The notes beneath the pieces are model-generated. The model had not been told where the DNA came from. It searched no databases and saw nothing but the letters and a program-made list of their open reading frames with translations. Both the position numbers and the translations under genes were made by a program. A DNA stretch of 64,000 nucleotides, from positions 48,793 through 112,792 of the forward strand of contig NZ_MDKE01000001.1 in assembly GCF_001870485.1 (NCBI RefSeq), read 5' to 3'. Within the stretch, counting starts at the first letter, position 1, and each line of letters begins with the position of its first letter. Source of the stretch: Oceanisphaera psychrotolerans (GTDB lineage: Bacteria > Pseudomonadota > Gammaproteobacteria > Enterobacterales > Aeromonadaceae). Of the stretch, positions 20,343 to 31,402 are shown piece by piece.

Positions 20343-22187
20343 ATGGCATTACTACAAATTTCCGAGCCGGGCCAGAGCGCGGCTCCTCATGAACACAAGT
20401 GGGCAGTGGGTATCGATCTCGGTACCACCAATTCGCTGGTGGCGGTGGTACGCAGCGGCCTGCCCGACACCCTGCCCGATGACCAGGGGCGCGAGCTGCT
20501 GCCGTCGGTGGTGCACTATACCCGGGACGGTCTGCGGATTGGCCATGACGCCAAGCACGAGGCCGAACTGGATCCGCAAAACACCATCGTCTCGGTGAAA
20601 CGGCTGATGGGCAAGGCGCTGGCGGATATTCCTCGTCAGCGGCTGCCCTATGTCTTCCGCGAAACCGGAAACGGCGTGATCGAACTGGACACCCCCCAGG
20701 GCGCGGTCAATCCGGTACAGGTGTCGGCCGAAATCTTGAAAACCCTGGCACAAAGAGCCGAGCACAGCCTGGGTAACCCAATTCAGGGCGCCGTTATTAC
20801 CGTGCCGGCCTATTTCGACGATGCCCAGCGCCAGGGCACCAAGGATGCGGCCCGTCTGGCCGGTCTTGAAGTGCTGCGGTTGCTCAACGAGCCTACCGCC
20901 GCCGCCATCGCCTATGGCCTGGACTCCGGTCAGGAAGGGGTGATTGCGGTTTACGATCTGGGCGGTGGTACTTTCGATATCTCCATTCTGCGTCTGCACA
21001 AGGGTGTGTTCGAGGTGCTGGCCACCGGCGGCGATTCCGCGCTGGGTGGTGACGACTTCGATCATGCGCTGGCCGACTGGATCCAGCAGCAGGCCAACAT
21101 CGGCGAGCTGAGTCCGACTCAGCAGCGTAACCTGCTGGACGCCGCCTGTGCCGCCAAGCAGGCCCTGACCGACAGCGACACCGTATCGGTGAGCTGGGAA
21201 GGCTGGCAGGGTACCCTGAGCCGGACCGACTTCGATGCGCTTATCCTGCCCTGGGTCAACAAGACCCTGATGGCCTGCCGCCGGGCACTGAAAGATGCCG
21301 GTGTTAAGGTTGACGAAGTACAGCAAGTGGTAATGGTCGGCGGCTCGACCCGGGTGCCGCTGGTACGTGAGCGGGTCGGGGACTTCTTTGCGCGCGAACC
21401 CCTGACCAGTCTGGATCCGGACAAGGTCGTCGCCATCGGCGCCGCCATTCAGGCCGATGTGCTGATCGGCAACAAGCCGGACAGCGACATGCTGCTGCTG
21501 GATGTGATCCCGCTGTCGCTGGGGCTGGAAACCATGGGCGGCCTGGTGGAGAAGATCATTCCGCGCAACACCACCATACCGGTGGCCCGGGCGCAGGAAT
21601 TCACCACCTTCAAGGACGGTCAGACCGCCATGGCCATCCATGTGTTGCAGGGCGAACGCGAGCTGGTGGCCGATTGCCGTTCCCTGGCCCGCTTCAACCT
21701 GACCGATATTCCGCCCATGGCCGCCGGTGCCGCCCATATCCGGGTCACCTTCCAGGTGGATGCGGACGGCCTGCTGTCGGTCAGCGCCACGGAGAAGTCC
21801 TCCGGGGCACAGGCCGCCATCGAGGTCAAACCCTCTTACGGGCTGAAGGAAGATGATATCGCCACCATGCTCAAGGCGTCGTTCGAACATGCGAAGGAAG
21901 ACATCGACGCCCGTATGCTGGCCGAGCAAAAAGTGGAAGCGGCGCGGGTGATTGAAAATATCGTCAGCGCCCTGGCCGCCGACGGCGATGAACTGCTCAA
22001 CGAGCAGGAGCGTGCCGACATCCTCGCGGCTGTCGAGTCACTGCAGCGCAGCGCCGAAGGGCAGGATCTGGATGCCATCAAGGTGGCGATAGAGCAAACC
22101 GACAAACAAACGGCCGATTTTGCCGCCCGCCGGATGGACGCCTCCATTCGCCGTGCCCTGGCCGGTCAACGAGTTGATAAGGTGTAA
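20343..22187 (+). CDS. hscA: Hsp70-family chaperone HscA
   Basis: A 614-residue specialised Hsp70 that releases clusters from IscU. The nucleotide-binding domain has [14 protein letters not shown] near residues 23-36, [35 protein letters not shown] and [15 protein letters not shown]; the substrate domain includes [17 protein letters not shown]. It starts 5 bp after hscB. Confidence 0.97.
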   Translation: MALLQISEPGQSAAPHEHKWAVGIDLGTTNSLVAVVRSGLPDTLPDDQGRELLPSVVHYTRDGLRIGHDAKHEAELDPQNTIVSVKRLMGKALADIPRQRLPYVFRETGNGVIELDTPQGAVNPVQVSAEILKTLAQRAEHSLGNPIQGAVITVPAYFDDAQRQGTKDAARLAGLEVLRLLNEPTAAAIAYGLDSGQEGVIAVYDLGGGTFDISILRLHKGVFEVLATGGDSALGGDDFDHALADWIQQQANIGELSPTQQRNLLDAACAAKQALTDSDTVSVSWEGWQGTLSRTDFDALILPWVNKTLMACRRALKDAGVKVDEVQQVVMVGGSTRVPLVRERVGDFFAREPLTSLDPDKVVAIGAAIQADVLIGNKPDSDMLLLDVIPLSLGLETMGGLVEKIIPRNTTIPVARAQEFTTFKDGQTAMAIHVLQGERELVADCRSLARFNLTDIPPMAAGAAHIRVTFQVDADGLLSVSATEKSSGAQAAIEVKPSYGLKEDDIATMLKASFEHAKEDIDARMLAEQKVEAARVIENIVSALAADGDELLNEQERADILAAVESLQRSAEGQDLDAIKVAIEQTDKQTADFAARRMDASIRRALAGQRVDKV

Positions 22188-22189
22188 CG

Positions 22190-22528
22190 ATGCCGAAGAT
22201 TGTTTTTCTGCCCCATGCCGAGCTGTGCCCCGAAGGGGCTGCGCTCGAAGCCAAGCTGGGCGAAACCGTACTGGACGTGGCCCTGCGCAATGGTATCGAC
22301 ATTGAGCACGCCTGTGAAAAATCCTGTGCCTGTACTACCTGTCATGTCATAGTGCGGGAAGGGTTCGACTCGCTGGAAGAAAGCTGCGAGCTGGAAGATG
22401 ATATGCTGGACAAGGCCTGGGGGCTGGAGCCCGAATCGCGTCTGGGGTGTCAGGCCCGGGTAAGCGACGAGGATCTGGTGGTCGAGATCCCCAAATATAC
22501 CGTGAACATGGTGTCCGAAGGTCATTGA
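22190..22528 (+). CDS. fdx: [2Fe-2S] ferredoxin of the isc operon
   Basis: A 112-residue adrenodoxin-type ferredoxin that supplies electrons during cluster assembly. Cluster cysteines are in [14 protein letters not shown] (Cys42, 48 and 51) and RLGCQA. It begins 2 bp after the hscA stop. Confidence 0.97.
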   Translation: MPKIVFLPHAELCPEGAALEAKLGETVLDVALRNGIDIEHACEKSCACTTCHVIVREGFDSLEESCELEDDMLDKAWGLEPESRLGCQARVSDEDLVVEIPKYTVNMVSEGH

Positions 22529-22541
22529 TCGGGGAGGGTGT

Positions 22542-22742
22542 ATGAGTCTTAAGTGGACCGACAGTCGTGAAATCGCACTGGAGTTGCTGGATGCCTATCC
22601 GGAAACGGATCCCAAAACGGTGCGCTTTACCGATTTGCATCAGTGGATTTGCGAGCTGGAAGACTTTGACGACGATCCCGCCCATTCCAGCGAACGCATC
22701 CTCGAGGCCATCATCATGGTCTGGATGGATGAATACGAATAA
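22542..22742 (+). CDS. iscX: Fe-S assembly protein IscX
   Basis: A 66-residue acidic protein matching IscX (YfhJ), which binds IscS and tunes the rate of cluster synthesis. [19 protein letters not shown] and [16 protein letters not shown] are characteristic. It is the last gene before the isc operon terminator at 22853. Confidence 0.96.
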   Translation: MSLKWTDSREIALELLDAYPETDPKTVRFTDLHQWICELEDFDDDPAHSSERILEAIIMVWMDEYE

Positions 22743-22755
22743 AGCGGCAAGCAGC

Positions 22756-22825
22756 AACCGTGAGGAGTGAGTCGTAAGGCGTGAGGTGATTCTTCCCTGA
22801 CGCCCCACCCTTTACCCTTACTGTT
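22756..22825. repeat. Dispersed GTAAGG/GTGAGG repeat, copy 1
   Basis: GTGAGGAGTGAGTCGTAAGG with CGTGAGG is followed by the approximate inverse, CGCCCCACCCTTTACC. The same words recur at 46156-46229 between alaA and grxA, and a weaker relative lies downstream of der (34195-34290). Confidence 0.5.
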
Positions 22826-22852
22826 TTTAACTCACCGCTTACCGCTGTTTTC

Positions 22853-22878
22853 AAGCCACAGTTCTTCTGTGGCTTTTT
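22853..22878 (+). terminator. Rho-independent terminator of the isc operon
   Basis: AAGCCACAG (22853-22861) pairs with CTGTGGCTT (22867-22875) around a 5-base loop, followed by further T. It lies between iscX and pepB. Confidence 0.8.
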
Positions 22879-22910
22879 CCGTTTTTCTGCCAACAGAACA
22901 AGGAATGATC

Positions 22911-24214
22911 ATGCCTGCAATGATGAATGTCGTACTTAGTGCCGAAGCCGCTCCCGCGCAATGGGGCGACAAGGCGCTGTTGAGTTTTAAGGATGATGAA
23001 GCCCGGGTGCATGTGCCCAGCGCCGCCGAGCAGGAGCGCAAGGCGCAGCAGGCCGGGCGCAAGCTCGATGCCATGGGCATCAAGGCGGTGCGGCTGAGTG
23101 GCGATGGCTGGCAGTTGGAAACCCGCTGGGCCTTCGCCCAGGGCTTCTACAATGCCCGAGGCGGTCAGCAGCTGGAGTGGGGTGAGACGGCGGCGGAAGA
23201 GCTGGCCGAACTGCAAGCCCGCAACAAGGCCGCCCTCTGGGTGCGGGAGATGATCAACGGTACCCCGGAAGAGGTTTACCCGGCTTTTCTGGCCGCCGAG
23301 GCGGGCAAGTTCATTCAGTCGCTGGCCCCCCAGGCGGTGACCTATCGTACCTACAGTGGCGAACAGCTCAGGGATCTGGGTTATGTCGGTCTCTATGAGG
23401 TCGGCCGGGGCAGCGAACGCCCTCCCACCATGCTGGAGCTGGACTTCAATCCGGGTGGCCAGGCCGATGCGCCGGTCGCCGCGGCACTGGTGGGCAAGGG
23501 CATTACCTTCGACTCCGGCGGTTACAGTATCAAGTCGTCCGACGGCATGTCGGTGATGAAGTCCGACATGGGCGGTGCGGCCACCGTCACCGGCGCCTGG
23601 CGCTGGCTATCCAGCGCGGTCTGCAGCAACGGGTCAAGCTGTTCCTGTGCTGCGCCGAAAACCTGGTCTCGGGTCATGCCTACAAGCTGGGTGATATTCT
23701 TACCTACAAGAACGGCATTACCGTCGAGATCCTCAACACCGATGCGGAAGGCCGGCTGGTACTGGCCGATGGCCTGCTGGCGGCCAGCGCCACCGGTGCG
23801 CCCTTTATCCTGGATGCGGCGACCCTGACCGGTGCCGCCAAGATGGCGCTGGGCCGGGATTACAACGCGGTATTCAGCATGAACGAGACCCTGGCCCAGA
23901 GCACGGTACAGGCGGCCAGAGCCGAGTTTGAAAAAGCCTGGCACCTGCCGCTGGAGCCGTTCCATGTCGGCCAGCTGACCTCGTCGTTTGCCGATATGGC
24001 CAATATTCACGGTGGCGAGGGCATGGCCGGCGCCTCTACCGCAGCGGCCTTCCTGTCTCGTTTCGTGCCGGAAAGCGGCCGCCAGTGGGTGCACATGGAC
24101 TTGTCCGGTTCTTATCAGAAGTCGGCCAACGATCTGTGGGCGGCCGGCGGCAAGGGCCATGGCGTGCGCACCATCGCCGCCATGCTGGCCCGGGTGTGTG
24201 AAGGTACCGACTAA
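22911..24214 (+). CDS. pepB: Aminopeptidase B, PepB (frameshift in mid-gene)
   Basis: An M17-family, two-metal leucyl-type aminopeptidase similar to E. coli PepB. Metal and active-site motifs include [14 protein letters not shown] and [15 protein letters not shown]. The frame that starts at 22911 (AAGGA ribosome site) breaks after 23597: GGCGCCTGGCGC needs one more C, giving [33 protein letters not shown] and continuing to 24214. Restored length is about 434 residues, as in the family. pepB also follows iscX in E. coli. Confidence 0.93.
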
Positions 24215-24252
24215 GCACCAACAGCCACAAACGAGTACTTTGGGGCAATGGT

Positions 24253-24367
24253 GAGACCGTCGGGCAAAGGGCCAGCTCCGCCGACTCGCCGTAAACCCCT
24301 GGGGGCTCAGCCGCGCCATCCGTGGCGCGGATGGTCGGCTGAGCAGATCCCTTTGCCCTCGCTGAGA
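24253..24367. repeat. Large palindromic intergenic repeat, copy 2
   Basis: The left arm GAGACCGTCGGGCAAAGGG faces the right arm CCCTTTGCCCTCGCTGAGAC. A perfect inner hairpin CCGCGCCA-TCCG-TGGCGCGG sits at 24311-24330. The architecture (outer arms, then GCCGA/TCGGC, then a tight inner hairpin) is that of the copies at 11930 and 29221, although the arms differ in sequence. It separates pepB from ndk. Confidence 0.65.
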
Positions 24368-24449
24368 CATCAGCGTCGTCTGTTTGTGCTGCCAATTTAG
24401 GGTGCAATTAAATTACCCGGCAATGGTGTTAACTTGGGCCGGCTTTACG

Positions 24450-24455
24450 TATAAT
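24450..24455 (+). promoter_or_regulatory. Candidate -10 box of ndk
   Basis: A perfect TATAAT 44 bp before the ndk start codon. The -35 region (TGTTAACTTGGG) is poor. Confidence 0.45.
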
Positions 24456-24499
24456 TCGGCGCGCTTTATTCCGTCCGACTGATTATTTAAGGAACAAAC

Positions 24500-24931
24500 A
24501 TGGCTATCGAACGTACTTTTTCCATCATCAAGCCTGATGCCGTCGCCAAGAACCTGATCGGTGCCATTTATCACCGTTTTGAAACTGCCGGCCTGAAAAT
24601 CGTTGCCGCCAAAATGGTACACCTGAGCCAGGAACAGGCTGAAGGTTTCTACGCCGAGCACAGCGAGCGTCCTTTCTTCAAGGCGCTGGTTGACTTCATG
24701 ACTTCCGGCCCGGTAATGGTTCAGGTACTGGAAGGCGAAAACGCCGTACTGCGTCACCGCGAAATCATGGGCGCCACCAACCCGGCCGACGCGCTGGCTG
24801 GTACCCTGCGTGCCGACTACGCCGACAGCATCGATGAAAACGCCGTACACGGTTCCGATGCCGCCGCTTCTGCCGCGCGCGAAATCGCTTACTTCTTCAG
24901 CGACGAAGAAGTGTGCCCGCGTACCCGCTAA
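24500..24931 (+). CDS. ndk: Nucleoside diphosphate kinase
   Basis: A 143-residue enzyme that balances NTP and dNTP pools using a phosphohistidine. [21 protein letters not shown] and the active-site NAVHGSDA (His117) are diagnostic. A GGAAC ribosome site precedes ATG 24500. Terminator at 24950. Confidence 0.97.
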   Translation: MAIERTFSIIKPDAVAKNLIGAIYHRFETAGLKIVAAKMVHLSQEQAEGFYAEHSERPFFKALVDFMTSGPVMVQVLEGENAVLRHREIMGATNPADALAGTLRADYADSIDENAVHGSDAAASAAREIAYFFSDEEVCPRTR

Positions 24932-24949
24932 GGGATAACGTATGGCGAA

Positions 24950-24973
24950 AAAGGAGCTTCGGCTCCTTTTTTT
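24950..24973 (+). terminator. Rho-independent terminator of ndk
   Basis: AAAGGAGC pairs with GCTCCTTT around a TTCG tetraloop, followed by a run of T. This is a classic stable UUCG hairpin. Confidence 0.92.
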
Positions 24974-25218
24974 ATGTCCGTGATCTCCCGGGCGGGACTA
25001 CGTCGACTCGTCTTCCCGTCTCTGTCTGCTCCGAGCATGTCAGGGGCGGGATTTCCGAGCCCCCGGAGATGGGTGCGTGGCGTACCGGGGGAGGCGTTTT
25101 TTTCGTTATTATCGGCCGGCGAGTGCCATCGCCGATGCCACCACCACTGGCAACCAGATGCTAAACTCTGTACAATTTCGCGCCCTGTGGGCTCTGGTCA
25201 GAAAGCGAGAGGCAACCG

Positions 25219-26337
25219 ATGAGTGAAACAAAAGTAAACCTGCTGGATCTGGATCGTGACGGCATGCGTGCGTTCTTTAATGAACTGGGCGAGAAGCCGT
25301 TCCGTGCCGATCAGGTGATGAAATGGATCTATCACTTCGGTTGTGACGACTTCGAGCAGATGACCAACATCAACAAGGTACTGCGCGGCAAATTGCAGCA
25401 GCAGGCCGAAATCCGCGCGCCGGAAATCAGCGTCGAGAAAAAATCTGCCGACGGCACCATCAAGTGGGCCATGCAGGTCGGTGGCCAGGAAGTGGAAACC
25501 GTCTATATTCCCGATGGTGACAGAGCCACCCTGTGTGTGTCTTCCCAGGTCGGTTGTGCACTGGACTGCAAGTTCTGCTCCACCGCCCAGCAGGGCTTCA
25601 ACCGTAACCTCAAGGTTTCCGAAATCATCGGCCAGGTGTGGCGTGCCGCCAGCCGGGTGGGTTTTGTGCGGGATAGCGGACGCAAGCCGATCACCAATGT
25701 GGTGATGATGGGCATGGGTGAACCGCTGCTCAACCTCAACAATGTGGTACCGGCGATGCGCCTGATGCTGGAAGACTATGGCTTTGGCCTGTCCAAACGC
25801 CGGGTGACCCTGTCTACCTCCGGGGTGGTGCCGGCACTGGACAAGATGGGCGACATGATTGATGTGGCGCTGGCGGTTTCTCTGCATGCGCCCAACGACA
25901 AGCTGCGCTCCGAGATCATGCCGATCAACGACAAGTACAATATTGCTACTCTGCTCGACAGCGTGCGTCGTTACATTTCCAAATCCAATGCCAATCACGG
26001 CAAGGTCACCATCGAGTATGTGCTGCTCGATCACGTCAACGACGACATGCAGCATGCCCATGAGCTGGCCGAGTTGCTGAAGGATCTGCCCTGCAAGATC
26101 AACCTGATCCCGTTCAATCCCTTCCCGGGCAACGATTACGGCAAGCCGAGCAACAGCCGCATCGATCGCTTCAACAAGGTGTTGATGCAATACGGCAATA
26201 CCGTCACCATCCGCAAGACCCGGGGCGATGACATCGATGCGGCCTGTGGCCAGCTGGTGGGGGATGTGATCGACCGGACCAAGCGCACCATGAAAAAACG
26301 GATGCAGGAACAAAGTATATCCGTCACAATGGTTTAA
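25219..26337 (+). CDS. rlmN: Dual-specificity 23S rRNA/tRNA (adenine-C2) methyltransferase RlmN
   Basis: A 372-residue radical-SAM enzyme that methylates A2503 of 23S rRNA and A37 of several tRNAs. The radical-SAM cluster motif is [19 protein letters not shown] (CxxxCxxC, near residues 114-121), with [12 protein letters not shown] and the late catalytic cysteine in DIDAACGQL. As an Fe-S enzyme it is a client of the isc genes upstream. The ribosome site is GAGAGGC before ATG 25219. Confidence 0.96.
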   Translation: MSETKVNLLDLDRDGMRAFFNELGEKPFRADQVMKWIYHFGCDDFEQMTNINKVLRGKLQQQAEIRAPEISVEKKSADGTIKWAMQVGGQEVETVYIPDGDRATLCVSSQVGCALDCKFCSTAQQGFNRNLKVSEIIGQVWRAASRVGFVRDSGRKPITNVVMMGMGEPLLNLNNVVPAMRLMLEDYGFGLSKRRVTLSTSGVVPALDKMGDMIDVALAVSLHAPNDKLRSEIMPINDKYNIATLLDSVRRYISKSNANHGKVTIEYVLLDHVNDDMQHAHELAELLKDLPCKINLIPFNPFPGNDYGKPSNSRIDRFNKVLMQYGNTVTIRKTRGDDIDAACGQLVGDVIDRTKRTMKKRMQEQSISVTMV

Positions 26338-26364
26338 GGATAAAAATCATTGGTGTGAAAGGGA

Positions 26365-27144
26365 ATGCGAACGGTTACTTTACTGCCGATGTTACTGATG
26401 GGGACCATGCTGGGTGGTTGTGTGCACGAAACCACCTATCTGACCGATGGTCATCAGTCCCGGGATGTGATGTTCAAGCCGGAGGACGCGGCATTGACTC
26501 GCATGAATCTTGGTTTGGAGTATTTGCGGCGGGGAAATGCGGGGCAGGCCAAGTACAATCTTGACCGGGCCGTGGCGCAGGATCCCCGCAATGCCGATGT
26601 TCACCTTGCTCGAGCCTATTTTTATCAGTCGGTGTCCGATCTCGAGCAGGCCGAAAAAAGCTATCGTCAGGTGCTGAAGCTGAACCCGCAACACGGCGAC
26701 GGACTCAATAATTACGGTGTTTTTCTCTGTGGCCGGGAACGTTTCGATGAAGCGGATGTCATGTTCAGGAGGGCCGTGGTGTCACCTGGCTACGTACAGG
26801 TGGCAGACAGCTATGAAAATGCCGCTTTCTGTGCCCTTCAACATGACAAACCCCAGGCCGCGCTCGAGTATTTCCGGCGGGCACTGGAGTTCAGTCCGGC
26901 CAGACCGAAGGCGCTGCTTGGCAGTGCCGAGTTGCTGGTAGAACAAGGGGATGATGGTGGTGCGAGCGAATATCTAGCCCGTTATCGGGACGACCATCAG
27001 CCCAGTCCACAAAGTTTATGGTTAACAGTACGTACCGCAGAGGCACAGGGGAGTGTGGCGCAGGCCCAACTGGCCGGTGCCGAGCTGGTACGATTATTTC
27101 CGGATTCAGAGCAGGCCAGGCGATTCTTATCAAATGACTATTAA
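26365..27144 (+). CDS. pilW: Type IV pilus biogenesis lipoprotein PilW/PilF
   Basis: A 259-residue lipoprotein with a lipobox MLGGC (Cys19) and several TPRs (LGLEYLRRGNAGQAKYNLDRAV, ARAYFYQSVSDLEQAEKSYRQVL, LNNYGVFLCGRERFDEADVMF). It is the pilotin for PilQ secretin assembly (PilF in Pseudomonas, PilW in Neisseria/Vibrio). The position between rlmN and rodZ is the conserved one. Its 3' end overlaps the rodZ start by 11 bp. Confidence 0.9.
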   Translation: MRTVTLLPMLLMGTMLGGCVHETTYLTDGHQSRDVMFKPEDAALTRMNLGLEYLRRGNAGQAKYNLDRAVAQDPRNADVHLARAYFYQSVSDLEQAEKSYRQVLKLNPQHGDGLNNYGVFLCGRERFDEADVMFRRAVVSPGYVQVADSYENAAFCALQHDKPQAALEYFRRALEFSPARPKALLGSAELLVEQGDDGGASEYLARYRDDHQPSPQSLWLTVRTAEAQGSVAQAQLAGAELVRLFPDSEQARRFLSNDY

Positions 27145-28072
27145 TGAAGCAGACCCGCAGCCTCAGGCTGAAAAACCAGTGGTAACGGCCGGCCCAGGGG
27201 CCCTGTTGCGTGATGCCCGCGAAGCCAAAGGCTGGACCCAGGCCGAAGTGGCCCGACGGTTGAATCTGCGGTTGGCGGTGATCGAAGCCATCGACAGCGA
27301 TCAATACAAGGCCGGGGTCGCCGTTACCTTTCTTCGTGGCTACGTGAAAGCCTATGCCAAGGTAGTGGGGGTCAAGGAACAGGACGCGGTAGCCGCCTTC
27401 GATGGCATGAGTGGCGTCGAGCAGATCAAGGCTGCGGCGCCCATGCAGAGCTTTTCCAGAAAGACCCGGCAGCAGGCCAACGACAACTGGCTCAAGCGGA
27501 TCAGCTGGCTGGTGCTGTTTGGCCTCATCGGCTCACTGTTTTACTGGTGGTGGCAGGACAGCGGCGCCAACTACATGGAGCGCAGCCTGGAGCCGATCAC
27601 GGAGTTGAATGAGCCGGCACCGGTTGCCCCCGAGCCGTTATCGCCGGAGCTTCCTCAGCCGATTATTCCCGAAGCCCCGTTACCGGACAGTCCCGAACAA
27701 CCGGTCGTGACAACGCCCGATGCTGCGGCACCGGCACTGGCACAAGACAGCGTTGACAGCAGTGAAGCCGAAGCCGCCGCAGAGCCGGCCGTGGTTGCCG
27801 AGCCGGAACCGGAATTACCCGCAGCCAATCCCCGTTTGCTGGCCATGAGTTTCAGCGACGATTGCTGGATTAAAGTGACCGACAGTCGTGGCCGGGTGCT
27901 GTCCGAAGGAGTGCAAAAGGCCAGGCAATCGCTTAGTCTCGAAGGTGAACCGCCATTTCGTCTGGTGCTGGGGGCGCCTCATGCCGCCAGTGTCGACTAC
28001 ATGAACCAGCCGGTGGACCTGTCTTCTTTCAGCGCCGGCCGGGTGGCCCGGCTGACCGTACCGAAACCCTGA
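27134..28072 (+). CDS. rodZ: Cytoskeleton protein RodZ
   Basis: A 312-residue bitopic protein linking MreB to the cell-wall elongation machinery. The cytoplasmic N-terminus has an Xre-like helix-turn-helix (about 22-90), one membrane helix at 124-140 (WLVLFGLIGSLFYWWW), a Pro/Glu/Ala-rich periplasmic linker, and a C-terminal DUF4115 beta domain (FSDDCWIKVTDSRGRVL). ATG 27134 overlaps pilW, which suggests coupling. It is somewhat shorter than E. coli RodZ, mainly in the linker. Confidence 0.92.
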   Translation: MTINEADPQPQAEKPVVTAGPGALLRDAREAKGWTQAEVARRLNLRLAVIEAIDSDQYKAGVAVTFLRGYVKAYAKVVGVKEQDAVAAFDGMSGVEQIKAAAPMQSFSRKTRQQANDNWLKRISWLVLFGLIGSLFYWWWQDSGANYMERSLEPITELNEPAPVAPEPLSPELPQPIIPEAPLPDSPEQPVVTTPDAAAPALAQDSVDSSEAEAAAEPAVVAEPEPELPAANPRLLAMSFSDDCWIKVTDSRGRVLSEGVQKARQSLSLEGEPPFRLVLGAPHAASVDYMNQPVDLSSFSAGRVARLTVPKP

Positions 28073-28087
28073 TTAACGCAAGAGTAA

Positions 28088-29208
28088 ATGATGTCCCTAC
28101 ATGACAGCCCCATCGTTCGTCGCCAATCCAAGCAAATTCGAGTTGGCTCCGTGCTGGTGGGGGGTGATGCCCCCATCAGCGTACAGACCATGACCAATAC
28201 CCTGACCACGGACGTGGCGGCGACGCTGGCCCAGATCCGGGCGGTGGAGAAAGCCGGCGCCGACATAGTGCGGGTCTCGGTGCCGACCATGGAGGCGGCC
28301 GAAGCCTTCAAGCTGATCCGGGCCGGCACCAGCATGCCGCTGGTGGCGGACATTCACTTCGATTATCGCATCGCGCTGCAGGTGGCCGAATACGGCGCCG
28401 ATTGTCTGCGTATCAACCCGGGTAACATCGGCCGGGAAGACCGGGTGCGTGCCGTGGTGGATTGCGCCCGGGACAAGGGCATTCCGATTCGTATCGGGGT
28501 CAACGGTGGTTCGCTGGAAAAGGATCTGCAGGAAAAGTACGGTGAGCCGACGCCCGCGGCGCTGGTGGAGTCCGCCCTGCGTCACGTCGATATTCTCGAC
28601 CGGCTCAACTTCGATCAGTTCAAGGTCAGCGTCAAGGCGTCGGATGTCTTTCTGGCCGTTGGTGCCTACCGGGAACTGGCTCGGCAGATAGAACAGCCGT
28701 TGCACCTTGGCATTACCGAAGCCGGCGGTTTCCGCAGTGGCGCGGTCAAGTCCGCCATCGGTCTGGGCATGTTGCTGGCCGAAGGCATCGGTGACACCCT
28801 GCGCATTTCGCTGGCTGCCGATCCGGTGGAAGAGGTCAAGGTCGGTTTCGATATTCTCAAGTCCCTGCGTATCCGTGCCCGGGGCATCAACTTTATCGCC
28901 TGCCCGTCCTGTTCTCGTCAGGAGTTTGATGTGATCAGCACCGTCAACGAGCTGGAAAGCAGGCTGGAAGATATCGTGGTGCCGATGGATGTGTCCATTA
29001 TCGGTTGCGTGGTCAACGGCCCCGGTGAAGCCTGATCTCCGATCTCGGTCTGGCCGGCGCCCAGCGCAAGAGCGCCCTCTACGACGGAGGGGAGCGGGTC
29101 GGCCGTCTCGACAACACCAGCCTGGTGGACGAGCTGGAAAGCCGCATTCGGGCCAAGGTGGCGATGATGGATCCGGCCGCCCGCATACCGGTGCAGCCCA
29201 AAGACTGA
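28088..29208 (+). CDS. ispG: 4-hydroxy-3-methylbut-2-en-1-yl diphosphate synthase IspG (frameshift near 3' end)
   Basis: A [4Fe-4S] enzyme of the MEP isoprenoid pathway (MEcPP to HMBPP). Cluster cysteines lie in [14 protein letters not shown] and [11 protein letters not shown]. The frame ends prematurely at 29035, where GAAGCCTGATCTCC should read GAAGCCCTGATCTCC; the expected tail [18 protein letters not shown]... continues in the next frame to TGA 29206-29208. The enzyme is essential when no mevalonate route exists, so a real null is unlikely. A repeat element separates it from hisS. Confidence 0.94.
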
Positions 29209-29220
29209 ACCCTCGTGAAG

Positions 29221-29415
29221 AAGCGGATACTGCTGCTCTCACGCCGACACGCCGTAAGGGGCATGGTTCTCGCAGTTTCATCCTGCTGCGAACATTCACT
29301 GGATGTTCGGTCAGGCCGAAACTGCTCCTCACGGCGAGCTGGCTCGGCCCCTGGGGGCTCGGACATGCCGTCCCTGGCATGTCACGATCGGCTTAGTGAG
29401 CAGCAGAATCCGCTT
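29221..29415. repeat. Large palindromic intergenic repeat, copy 3 (nested)
   Basis: AAGCGGATACTGCTGCTC (29221-29238) pairs with GAGCAGCAGAATCCGCTT (29398-29415), 17 of 18 positions. Inside are GCAGTTTC/GAAACTGC arms enclosing GAACAT/ATGTTC, and a second hairpin GACATGCC-GTCCCT-GGCATGTC (29362-29383) that is nearly the same as the one in copy 1. About 195 bp lie between two genes of a conserved operon. Confidence 0.8.
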
Positions 29416-29482
29416 GCCGAGCCTTGTGGCGTCGCCTCTGGCATTCAATTTTCTTTAAGCCGTCAAACATAGAGATATTTTC

Positions 29483-30757
29483 GTGGCCAAACAGATTCAA
29501 GCAATTCGTGGAATGAACGACTGCCTGCCGGAGCAGACTCCCGCCTGGCAGCAGGCCGAAGCGGTACTGCGTGACCTCATGCGTGCCTACGGTTACGCCG
29601 AAGTGCGCATGCCCATCATGGAAGTCACCGGGCTGTTCAAGCGGGCCATCGGTGAGGTTACCGACGTGGTCGAGAAGGAAATGTACACCTTCGACGATCG
29701 CAACGGCGACAGCATGACCCTGAGACCCGAAGGCACCGCCGGTTGCGTGCGCGCCGGAATCGAGCACGGCCTGCTCTACAATCAGGAGCGCCGCATGTGG
29801 TACATGGGTCCCATGTTCCGTTACGAGCGTCCGCAGAAAGGCCGTTACCGCCAGTTTCATCAGTTCGGGGTGGAAGTGTTTGGCCTGCAGGGGCCGGATA
29901 TCGACGCCGAGCTGATCATGCTCACCGCCCGGTTGTGGAAGACGCTGGGTGTCAGCGAGCACCTGGTGCTGCAACTGAACAGCCTGGGTCAGCCCGAAGA
30001 GCGGGCCGAATACCGCCAGGCACTGGTGACTTATCTCGAGCAGCACAAAGACAAGCTGGATGAAGACAGTCAGCGCCGCCTGTACACCAACCCCTTGCGG
30101 GTGCTGGACAGCAAGAACCCCGAGGTGCAGGCCCTGTTGCAGGATGCACCGGTACTCGCCGACTACTTCGGCGAGCAGACCCGGACCCACTTCGAGGGAC
30201 TGAAGGCGCTGCTGACATCAGCCGGAATCGCATTCGAAATCAACCCTCGTCTGGTCCGTGGTCTGGACTATTACAACCTGACCGTATTCGAATGGGTCAC
30301 CGAGAGTCTGGGAGCCCAGGGCACCGTCTGTGGCGGCGGTCGTTACGATGGTCTGGTCGAGCAGCTGGGTGGTCAGGCCACGCCGGCGGTGGGTTTTGCC
30401 ATGGGCATGGAGCGACTGGTATTGCTGCTTGAGACGCTCAATCAGGTTGAAGCACAGCCGGCACAGGCCGATGTGTATCTGGCGATGATGGGTGACAACA
30501 GTCAGGCGGCGGGTTTTGCCCTGGCCGAGCGGTTGCGCGATCAGCTGCCGGGTCTGCGGGTGATGAGCCACTGTGGTGGTGGTAACTTCAAGAAGCAGCT
30601 GAAACGGGCCGACAAGAGCGGGGCGGGCATCGCCCTGATCCTGGGCGAAGATGAAATCGCCCGCGGCGAAGTAACGGTCAAGTATCTGCGTGGCCAGGGG
30701 GAGCAACAGACCCTGGCGGTTAATGACATGATAGAACAGCTCGGGAAGGGGATCTAA
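29483..30757 (+). CDS. hisS: Histidyl-tRNA synthetase
   Basis: A 424-residue class II synthetase. Motif 2 appears as [24 protein letters not shown], the histidine motifs as [17 protein letters not shown] and GGGRYDGL, and the C-terminal anticodon domain follows. The start is GTG 29483 ([16 protein letters not shown]). It abuts yfgM directly (stop TAA then GTG). Confidence 0.96.
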   Translation: MAKQIQAIRGMNDCLPEQTPAWQQAEAVLRDLMRAYGYAEVRMPIMEVTGLFKRAIGEVTDVVEKEMYTFDDRNGDSMTLRPEGTAGCVRAGIEHGLLYNQERRMWYMGPMFRYERPQKGRYRQFHQFGVEVFGLQGPDIDAELIMLTARLWKTLGVSEHLVLQLNSLGQPEERAEYRQALVTYLEQHKDKLDEDSQRRLYTNPLRVLDSKNPEVQALLQDAPVLADYFGEQTRTHFEGLKALLTSAGIAFEINPRLVRGLDYYNLTVFEWVTESLGAQGTVCGGGRYDGLVEQLGGQATPAVGFAMGMERLVLLLETLNQVEAQPAQADVYLAMMGDNSQAAGFALAERLRDQLPGLRVMSHCGGGNFKKQLKRADKSGAGIALILGEDEIARGEVTVKYLRGQGEQQTLAVNDMIEQLGKGI

Positions 30758-31402
30758 GTGGATATTTACAGTACCGAAGAGCAACAACTGGAAACCCTGA
30801 AACGGTGGTGGCAGGAGTATGGCAAGTCCATCATTCTGGGTGCCGTGATCGGACTGGGCGGTTTGTTCGGCTGGCGTTACTACCAGAGTCATCAGATAGA
30901 GACGCGTGCCGCCGGCGCCGAGGCCTTTGCCCAGATCAGTGAGCAGTTGGCGACCGAAGGGCAGGCCGCCTTCGAGCAGGCGAGTGCCTTCGTTGAACAG
31001 AATCAGGGCAACAATTATGGCGAGCTGGCCGCCCTGCTGCTGGCGGCCGAAGCGGTGAAGGTCAATGATCTGGCGCTGGCCCGGCAACAGCTGGAGCTGG
31101 CCCTGGCCGGCACCGAGGATCCGGCGCTGAGTGACACCATTCGCCTGCGTCTGGCCCGGGTGTTGCTGGCGCAGAATGAGCCGACAGAGGCCCAGTCCTA
31201 CCTGGATAATGTCACCGCCGATGCGTTTGGCGCCCTGCGCAGCGAAGTGCAGGGAGATCTCTTCATGGCCCAGGAGCAGCGTGATGCGGCCGGTGATGCT
31301 TACCGGGCGGCACGGGATGCCGGCGGCCTGACCGATAATCCGGGGCTGCAGCTGAAACTCGATAATCTGGCGGTGTCGACCGAGCTGGGTGACGAAGAAT
31401 GA
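30758..31402 (+). CDS. yfgM: YfgM family ancillary SecYEG translocon protein
   Basis: A 214-residue inner-membrane protein with a short cytoplasmic N-terminus, one membrane helix (about 25-44, SIILGAVIGLGGLFGWRYY) and a periplasmic TPR-like domain, as in YfgM, which works with PpiD at the translocon. The start is GTG 30758, immediately after the hisS stop. Its stop overlaps the bamB ATG (ATGA). The order hisS-yfgM-bamB-der is conserved. Confidence 0.92.
   Translation: MDIYSTEEQQLETLKRWWQEYGKSIILGAVIGLGGLFGWRYYQSHQIETRAAGAEAFAQISEQLATEGQAAFEQASAFVEQNQGNNYGELAALLLAAEAVKVNDLALARQQLELALAGTEDPALSDTIRLRLARVLLAQNEPTEAQSYLDNVTADAFGALRSEVQGDLFMAQEQRDAAGDAYRAARDAGGLTDNPGLQLKLDNLAVSTELGDEE

Noticed and set aside
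29030..29036. Programmed frameshifting in ispG and the other broken genes
   Set aside because: No slippery heptamer with a downstream structure, different genes and positions, and relatives encode these proteins in one frame; deletion error is simpler.
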